DNA from: Nocardioides sp.
GTDB taxonomy: Bacteria; Actinomycetota; Actinomycetes; Propionibacteriales; Nocardioidaceae
DNA length: 30,343 bases
Assembly: GCA_030452025.1 (NCBI GenBank)
Contig: JAKDNC010000003.1
Coordinates: 1-30,343 of the forward strand
Direction: 5' to 3'
Below the pieces are notes generated by a model, which ran no database searches, was not told the origin of the DNA, and worked only from the letters and a program-made list of their open reading frames with translations. Positions 25,665 through 30,343 of the stretch are shown piece by piece (within the stretch, counting starts at the first letter, position 1; every line of letters starts with the position of its first letter). A program made the translations under genes and the position numbers.

Positions 25665-26273
25665 ATGAGCGGACCCCAGCGCGGCCAGCGCGCCGGTGGT
25701 GAGCGCCAGGGCGGTGACCGTCGTAACAACCGCGACGGACGCGGCCAGCAGGCCGACAAGACCGCCTACATTGAGCGCGTCGTTGCGATCAACCGAGTCG
25801 CCAAGGTGGTCAAGGGTGGTCGTCGCTTCAGCTTCACTGCCCTCGTGATCGTCGGGGACGGCGAAGGCATGGTCGGCGTCGGCTACGGCAAGGCCAAGGA
25901 AGTTCCCGCCGCCATCGCCAAGGGTGTCGAGGAAGCGAAGAAGAACTTCTTCCGCGTTCCCCGTGTCCAGGGCACCATTCCGCACCCCGTCCAGGGTGAG
26001 AAGGCGGCCGGCGTGGTCATGCTGCGCCCCGCCGCGCCCGGTACCGGTGTCATTGCCGGTGGACCGGTGCGCGCGGTGCTCGAAGCAGCAGGCATCCACG
26101 ACATCCTCAGCAAGTCGCTCGGTTCCTCGAACCAGATCAACATCGTCCACGCGACGGTGACGGCCCTGAAGTTGCTCGAAGAGCCCGAGAGCGTTGCTGC
26201 CCGTCGTGGGCTCACCGTTGAGCAGGTGGCCCCGGCCGCGCTGCTCAAGGCGCGCGCGGAGGTGGCGAACTGA
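25665..26273 (+). CDS. rpsE: 30S ribosomal protein S5
   Basis: 202 aa from ATG 25665, with GAAGAGG upstream. The first roughly 35 residues are a Gly/Arg/Gln-rich extension (MSGPQRGQRAGGERQGGDRR). The S5 dsRNA-binding domain follows (ERVVAINRVAKVVKGGRRFS, then GYGKAKEVPAAIAKGVEEAK), and the C-terminal domain includes GTGVIAGGPVRAVLEAAGIH. S5 acts at the mRNA entry and in decoding accuracy. The TGA overlaps the rpmD ATG by one base. Confidence 0.97.
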   Translation: MSGPQRGQRAGGERQGGDRRNNRDGRGQQADKTAYIERVVAINRVAKVVKGGRRFSFTALVIVGDGEGMVGVGYGKAKEVPAAIAKGVEEAKKNFFRVPRVQGTIPHPVQGEKAAGVVMLRPAAPGTGVIAGGPVRAVLEAAGIHDILSKSLGSSNQINIVHATVTALKLLEEPESVAARRGLTVEQVAPAALLKARAEVAN

Positions 26274-26452
26274 TGCGCCTCAAGGTCGAGCAGAACAAGT
26301 CCACGATCGGCTGCAGGGTCAACCACCGCGAGACCCTGCGCACGCTCGGTCTCAAGCGGATCGGCGACGTGGTCGTCAAGGAGGACCGCCCGGAGATCCG
26401 GGGCATGGTCCACGCCGTCCGTCACATGGTGACGGTTGAGGAGGTCGACTGA
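26273..26452 (+). CDS. rpmD: 50S ribosomal protein L30
   Basis: 59 aa, ATG 26273 to TGA 26452, easily missed because of its size. The sequence reads MRLKVEQNKSTIGCRVNHRE and continues TLRTLGLKRIGDVVVKEDRP, ending HMVTVEEVD. This is a complete short bacterial L30 with the ferredoxin-like fold. It shares one base with the rpsE stop, and rplO starts one base after its TGA. Confidence 0.95.
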   Translation: MRLKVEQNKSTIGCRVNHRETLRTLGLKRIGDVVVKEDRPEIRGMVHAVRHMVTVEEVD

Positions 26453-26453
26453 C

Positions 26454-26894
26454 ATGACTCTCAAGTTGCACCATCTGCGTCCGGCCCCCGGCTCGAAGAC
26501 CGCCAAGACCCGTGTGGGTCGTGGTGAGGCTTCGAAGGGTAAGACCGCCGGTCGCGGCACCAAGGGAACCAAGGCTCGGTACCAGGTTCCGGCCGCCTTC
26601 GAAGGCGGCCAGATGCCGCTGCACATGCGGCTCCCGAAGCTCAAGGGTTTCAGGAATCCCTTCAAGGTGGAGTTCCAGGTCGTCAACCTCGACCGCTTGG
26701 ACGCGCTCTTCCCCGAGGGTGGCACCGTCTCCGTCGAGGACCTGGTCGCCAACGGAGCCGTCCGTGACGGCAACCAGGTGAAGGTGCTCGGCCAGGGCGA
26801 GATCTCGGTCGCCGTGCAGGTGAGCGCTCACGCGTTCTCCGCTTCGGCCAAGGAGAAGATCGAAGCCGCCGGCGGCTCGGTCACTGTGCTCTGA
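26454..26894 (+). CDS. rplO: 50S ribosomal protein L15
   Basis: 146 aa from ATG 26454 (MTLKLHHLRPAPGSKTAKTR). The Gly/Lys/Arg-rich N-terminal extension carries VGRGEASKGKTAGRGTKGTK and the conserved FEGGQMPLHMRLPKLKGF. The C-terminal globular domain ends KEKIEAAGGSVTVL. L15 is a late 50S assembly protein. A hairpin and a presumed promoter separate it from secY. Confidence 0.97.
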   Translation: MTLKLHHLRPAPGSKTAKTRVGRGEASKGKTAGRGTKGTKARYQVPAAFEGGQMPLHMRLPKLKGFRNPFKVEFQVVNLDRLDALFPEGGTVSVEDLVANGAVRDGNQVKVLGQGEISVAVQVSAHAFSASAKEKIEAAGGSVTVL

Positions 26895-26915
26895 GGCACC
26901 GCCATTGCAGACCAT

Positions 26916-26948
26916 GCGAGGGGCCCGGATTCGTCCGGTGCCCCTCGC
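26916..26948 (+). terminator. Hairpin between rplO and secY
   Basis: GCGAGGGGC (26916-26924) pairs with GCCCCTCGC (26940-26948). CCGG / CCGG extends the stem inward with a single bulged T and loop ATTCGT. This gives about 13 bp without a proper T-run. It probably reduces read-through from the ribosomal genes into secY. Confidence 0.65.
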
Positions 26949-26983
26949 TGTGTCTCGCCTGATCGATTGATGGATCGCCCTGT

Positions 26984-26989
26984 TAGGCT
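26984..26989 (+). promoter_or_regulatory. Candidate -10 box (TAGGCT) for secY-adk-map
   Basis: TAGGCT fits TAnnnT, lies 36 nt after the hairpin, and would give a leader of about 55 nt that includes the AAAGAGGA ribosome binding site. No convincing -35 is seen. TTGACC at 27012-27017 has only a poor partner (TTGAGA) 17 bp downstream. Confidence 0.35.
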
Positions 26990-27051
26990 TCCCGGGTTCG
27001 CCTTGGGTCCGTTGACCTGTCGGGTGCCCCCAGTTTGAGAAAGAGGATCAC

Positions 27052-28350
27052 GTGCTAGGCGCGTTCGCCAACGCTTTCCGGACACCGGACCTGCGACGCA
27101 AGTTGCTGTTCGTCCTGGGGATCATCGTGATCTTCCGGTTCGGATCCCAGTTCCCGGCCCCCGGTGTCAACACTGCCAACGTGCAGTCGTGTATCGCCAA
27201 AGTCGAAAACGACTCGGTCTACAGCCTGATCAACCTGTTCTCGGGTGGCGCGCTGTTGCAACTGTCCGTCTTCGCGCTCGGGATCATGCCCTACATCACG
27301 GCCTCCATCATCCTTCAGCTGCTCGTCGTGGTCATCCCACGGCTCGAAGCGCTGAAGAAGGAGGGCCAGTCCGGGCAGACCAAGATCACCCAGTACACCC
27401 GCTACCTCACTCTTGGCCTGGCGGTCCTCCAGGCCACGGGCATCGTCGCGCTTGCGCGCTCCGGCCAGCTCCTCCAGTGCGAGCTCCCGCTGCTGCACGG
27501 CAACGGAGTCGACACCTTCCTGATCGTCGTGCTGACGATGACGGCCGGCACCGCGGTCATCATGTGGCTCGGCGAGCTCATCACCGAGCGCGGCATCGGC
27601 AATGGAATGTCGATCCTGATCTTCACCCAGGTCGTCGCGACCTTCCCGGGCTCACTGTGGCAGGTCCAGCGCTCGCAGGGGTGGTTCACCTTCATCGTCG
27701 TGATGATCATCGGTCTGGCCCTCGTGGCCGCGGTCGTTTTCATCGAGCAGGCCCAGCGGCGCATTCCGGTGCAGTACGCCCGTCGCATGGTGGGCAGGAA
27801 GATGTTCGGGGGCTCCTCGACCTACATCCCGTTGAAGGTCAACCAGGCCGGCATCATCCCGGTCATCTTCGCCTCGTCGCTGATGTACCTCCCGGCGATG
27901 GCAGTCCAGTTCAACCAGGGCAAGGAGTCACAGCCGTTCTGGGTCAACTGGGTCAGCAAGTACCTGGTGGACGGCAGCCATCCGCTCTACATGCTTCTCT
28001 TCTTCGCACTCATCGTCTTCTTCACCTACTTCTACGTCTCCATCACGTTCGACACGAACGAGGTTGCAGACAACATGAAGAAGTACGGCGGCTTCATTCC
28101 CGGGATCCGGGCAGGGAAGCCGACCGAGGACTACCTGTCCTATGTCCTTGCCCGGCTCACCTTCCCCGGGTCGCTCTACCTCGGTTTGATCTCCCTGATC
28201 CCGTTGATTGCATTTGCGCTGATCAAGGCGGACCAGAACTTCCCGTTCGGCGGCACCTCCATCCTGATCATGGTGGGCGTCGGTCTTGACACGGTGAAGC
28301 AGATCGAGAGTCAACTTCAGCAGCGCAACTATGAAGGATTCCTCCGCTGA
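27052..28350 (+). CDS. secY: Protein translocase subunit SecY
   Basis: 432 aa from GTG 27052 (VLGAFANAFRTPDLRRKLLF), with AGAGGA upstream. Ten membrane segments are visible. Conserved parts are FALGIMPYITASIILQLL (TM2b), the plug-containing first loop, ITERGIGNGMSILIFTQVVA and, in the C-terminal half, the cytosolic loop GFIPGIRAGKPTEDYL that contacts the ribosome and SecA. The protein forms the channel of the Sec pathway with SecE and SecG. adk starts 67 bp after its stop, behind a GGGAGG site. Confidence 0.98.
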   Translation: MLGAFANAFRTPDLRRKLLFVLGIIVIFRFGSQFPAPGVNTANVQSCIAKVENDSVYSLINLFSGGALLQLSVFALGIMPYITASIILQLLVVVIPRLEALKKEGQSGQTKITQYTRYLTLGLAVLQATGIVALARSGQLLQCELPLLHGNGVDTFLIVVLTMTAGTAVIMWLGELITERGIGNGMSILIFTQVVATFPGSLWQVQRSQGWFTFIVVMIIGLALVAAVVFIEQAQRRIPVQYARRMVGRKMFGGSSTYIPLKVNQAGIIPVIFASSLMYLPAMAVQFNQGKESQPFWVNWVSKYLVDGSHPLYMLLFFALIVFFTYFYVSITFDTNEVADNMKKYGGFIPGIRAGKPTEDYLSYVLARLTFPGSLYLGLISLIPLIAFALIKADQNFPFGGTSILIMVGVGLDTVKQIESQLQQRNYEGFLR

Positions 28351-28417
28351 TGAACCACGACAGTCACGACAGAGCAAGTCAGAGCATCAACTGCATGCCG
28401 GCCCGGGAGGTTCGGGC

Positions 28418-28990
28418 ATGAGGATCATCCTGATGGGTCCGCCCGGGGCAGGAAAGGGAACCCAGGCGAAGGTGATCGCCAACCACTTCGCGGTTCCGGC
28501 AGTCTCGACCGGTGACATCTTCCGCGCCAACGTCGCCGGTCAGACGCCGCTGGGTGTCGAGGCGCAGCGCTACATGGACGCCGGAGAGTACGTGCCCGAC
28601 GAGGTCACCAACCAGATGGTGCGCGATCGCCTCGGTCACGAGGACGCCCGCCCGGGCTTCCTGCTCGACGGCTACCCGCGCACGGTCGCGCAGGTGGAGG
28701 AACTCGACTCCATGCTCGCGACGACCAGCGACAGCATCGACGCCGTGGTCGTGCTCACCGCCGACCAGGACGAGCTCGTCTCGCGGCTGCTGCAGCGCGC
28801 CGAGATCGAGGGCCGGGCCGACGACACCGAAGAGGTGATCCGCAAGCGTCAGGAGGTCTACACCGAGCAGACCGCGCCGCTGATCCGGGTGTACGGCGAC
28901 CGCGGCCTGCTGGTCGAAGTCGACGGCATGGGCGAGATCGATACCGTGACGCACCGGATCTTCGACGCTCTCGAGGCATGGACGGCCTGA
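28418..28990 (+). CDS. adk: Adenylate kinase
   Basis: 190 aa. The start is ATG 28418 (MRIILMGPPGAGKGTQAKVI) with GGGAGG upstream; the open frame before it overlaps secY and is not family sequence. The P-loop is GPPGAGKGT (7-15), then STGDIFRANV and the AMP site LLDGYPRTVAQVEEL. The LID is the short form without zinc cysteines, as in mycobacteria. The enzyme interconverts ATP + AMP and 2 ADP. map follows after 3 bp, so secY-adk-map is one transcription unit. Confidence 0.97.
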   Translation: MRIILMGPPGAGKGTQAKVIANHFAVPAVSTGDIFRANVAGQTPLGVEAQRYMDAGEYVPDEVTNQMVRDRLGHEDARPGFLLDGYPRTVAQVEELDSMLATTSDSIDAVVVLTADQDELVSRLLQRAEIEGRADDTEEVIRKRQEVYTEQTAPLIRVYGDRGLLVEVDGMGEIDTVTHRIFDALEAWTA

Positions 28991-28993
28991 TTC

Positions 28994-29815
28994 GTGTTCT
29001 CCTCGCGTGCCATCGAGATCAAGAATCCGGAGCAGATCGACAAGATGCGGGTCGCCGGTCTCTTGGTCGGACAGACCTTGGAACTCCTGCGCTCGTCAGT
29101 GAGCGCGGGAGTCTCCACCGGCGAGCTGGATGCGATTGCGGAGGACAGCATCCGCCGCGGCGGGGGAGTGCCGTCGTTCAAGGGCTACAGCGAACCGCCG
29201 TTCCCGGCGTCGATCTGCGCCTCGGTCAACGACGAGGTCGTGCACGGCATCCCGGGTGAGCGAATTCTGGTGGAGGGCGACGTCCTCTCCATCGACTGCG
29301 GGGCGATCGTGGACGGATGGCACGGCGACGCGGCCATCACCGTGCCCGTCGGCCCAGTCGCGGTCGAGGTCACCGAGTTGCTCCGGGTGACCGAGGAATC
29401 GATGTGGCGTGGATTCGCCGCCGCCAGGCTGGGCGGGAAGGTCGGCGACATCTCCCATGCCGTCGAGTCCTACGTTCGGTCCCAGGGGGAGTACGGCGTC
29501 GTCGAGGAGTTCACCGGACACGGCATCGGGACCGCCATGCACCAGCCGCCGGATGTCCCGAACTTCGGTCGGCCGGGACGGGGCCCGAAGCTCGTGCGCG
29601 GCATGGCCCTGGCGGTCGAGCCGATGATCACGATGGGGACCCGGCACTGCCACCTGCTCGACGATGAGTGGACGGTGGCCACCGACGACGGTGGCTGGGC
29701 GGCTCACTTCGAGAACACGTTCACGCTGACGCCTGAAGGTCCCTGGATCCTGACTGCCCTCGACGGCGGTGAGGCGCGACTCACGGAACTCGGCGTACCT
29801 TTCGGCGGACACTGA
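28994..29815 (+). CDS. map: Methionine aminopeptidase type I
   Basis: 273 aa from GTG 28994 (VFSSRAIEIKNPEQIDKMRV). All residues of the di-metal site are seen: His84 (EVVHGIPG) for the substrate, ligands Asp101 (SIDCGA), Asp112 (WHGDAA), His176 (TGHGIGTAMHQPP), Glu209 (AVEPMI) and Glu240 (AHFENTF). It removes the initiator methionine from nascent proteins with small second residues. No long N-terminal extension of the type-1c kind is present. It is 3 bp after adk. The enzyme could be one of two paralogues, as in M. tuberculosis. Confidence 0.97.
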   Translation: MFSSRAIEIKNPEQIDKMRVAGLLVGQTLELLRSSVSAGVSTGELDAIAEDSIRRGGGVPSFKGYSEPPFPASICASVNDEVVHGIPGERILVEGDVLSIDCGAIVDGWHGDAAITVPVGPVAVEVTELLRVTEESMWRGFAAARLGGKVGDISHAVESYVRSQGEYGVVEEFTGHGIGTAMHQPPDVPNFGRPGRGPKLVRGMALAVEPMITMGTRHCHLLDDEWTVATDDGGWAAHFENTFTLTPEGPWILTALDGGEARLTELGVPFGGH

Positions 29816-29875
29816 CCGTTGGTCTAGCGTCTGAACGGAAATCTTTCACTGTCTTCGATGTTTCGCGGGGGATAC

Positions 29876-30343
29876 ATGTCCAACATGGCGCATCATCCGG
29901 CCATGAGTTCCCGGCTGAGGATCACCGTCCGCGGTGAGTCTCGTGAGTATGCCGACCCGGTGGTCGCGGTGGGCCGAGACGACCAGGTCGGGGTCACGGT
30001 GCCACATCCGGACGTGTCCCGCCGCCACGCCGAGTTCCGTCGTACTCCGCACGGGTGGTACCTCGTCGACCTGCGTTCGACCAACGGGACCTGGGTGGAT
30101 GGGCAACGGATCTCCCACGAGTTGCTGGCCGCGGACCGACAGTTGACCGTCGTCGTCGGCGGCGAGAATGGCGAGCAGTTCCAGGTCGAGGTCCTCCCGG
30201 CCGCCGTCCCCGAGGCGAGCCCGCCACCGAACGGGCCGGCATCCGGGACGTCCTTCCCTCAGGAGGTCGGTCAGCAGTCGGGCCACTCCCAGCCGCAGCC
30301 CTTTCCGCAGGGGTGGACCGGCTCGGAACAGTCGGCGCCGATG
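29876..30343 (+). CDS. FHA-domain protein, N-terminal part (cut by window edge); possible Rv1747-like ABC exporter
   Basis: 156 codons from ATG 29876 to the edge without a stop. GGGGGA lies 4 nt upstream; ATG 29858 is in frame and could add six residues. Residues about 12-100 form a forkhead-associated domain with all phosphothreonine-binding marks: GRDDQVGVTVPHPDVSRRHA and LVDLRSTNGTWVDGQRI. A Pro/Gln/Ser-rich linker follows (PQPFPQGWTGSEQ). FHA domain plus such a linker at the N-terminus is the layout of FHA-ABC transporters such as M. tuberculosis Rv1747. Other FHA proteins also fit, and the part that would decide is outside the window. TAGCGT at 29825-29830 is a candidate -10. The gene sits where an infA-rpmJ operon is often found. 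Confidence 0.85.
   Translation, partial: MSNMAHHPAMSSRLRITVRGESREYADPVVAVGRDDQVGVTVPHPDVSRRHAEFRRTPHGWYLVDLRSTNGTWVDGQRISHELLAADRQLTVVVGGENGEQFQVEVLPAAVPEASPPPNGPASGTSFPQEVGQQSGHSQPQPFPQGWTGSEQSAPM

Overview
The window is a GC-rich (roughly 65-70 %) chromosome segment of an actinobacterium. The evidence is many GTG/TTG starts, leaderless-looking genes with a TAnnnT box 6-8 nt before the start codon, DUF3027 and DUF2530 proteins, a class F-type sortase, an Ala/Pro-rich tail on ribosomal protein S3 and a zinc-finger S14. The overall style fits Nocardioides or relatives, but the genus is an inference. I saw no insertion sequence, prophage, CRISPR array, tRNA or rRNA.

Positions 1-10.0 kb form an envelope, transport and regulation block. 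It holds a secreted subtilisin-type protease cut by the window edge (minus strand), a cold-shock-domain protein, an MFS transporter divergent from a DUF3027 protein, a DUF2530 membrane protein divergent from an AzgA-like purine permease, and a two-gene minus-strand unit in which a secreted CHRD-domain protein with a sorting-signal-like tail is followed by a class F-type sortase. A lipoprotein and a MarR regulator/MFS efflux pair complete it.

Positions 10.0-14.5 kb are the str operon rpsL-rpsG-fusA-tuf. It is probably transcribed from a promoter lying inside the end of the MFS gene and is closed by a very strong hairpin after tuf. rpoB and rpoC are not next to it. Two housekeeping genes follow, ilvA (threonine ammonia-lyase) and trmB (tRNA m7G46 methyltransferase), both apparently with their own leaderless promoters.

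Positions 16.6-29.8 kb are the S10 and spc operons in canonical order: a long leader, then rpsJ-rplC-rplD-rplW-rplB-rpsS-rplV-rpsC-rplP-rpmC-rpsQ, a 150-bp structured spacer, rplN-rplX-rplE-rpsN-rpsH-rplF-rplR-rpsE-rpmD-rplO, a hairpin, and secY-adk-map. At the right edge, where an infA/rpmJ alpha operon often starts, an FHA-domain protein begins instead and runs out of the window.

Most coding content is ordinary and highly conserved. The most interesting signals are non-coding. An identical 20-nt element occurs in the leaders of both rpsL and rpsJ. CCCAC boxes, three of them with 16-bp spacing, lie upstream of the cold-shock gene. A 34-bp palindrome abuts the MarR start codon. Hairpins sit at the rpsQ/rplN and rpsN/rpsH junctions. 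The CHRD-protein/sortase pair, which lacks a classical LPXTG motif, is the best candidate for an under-described protein system.
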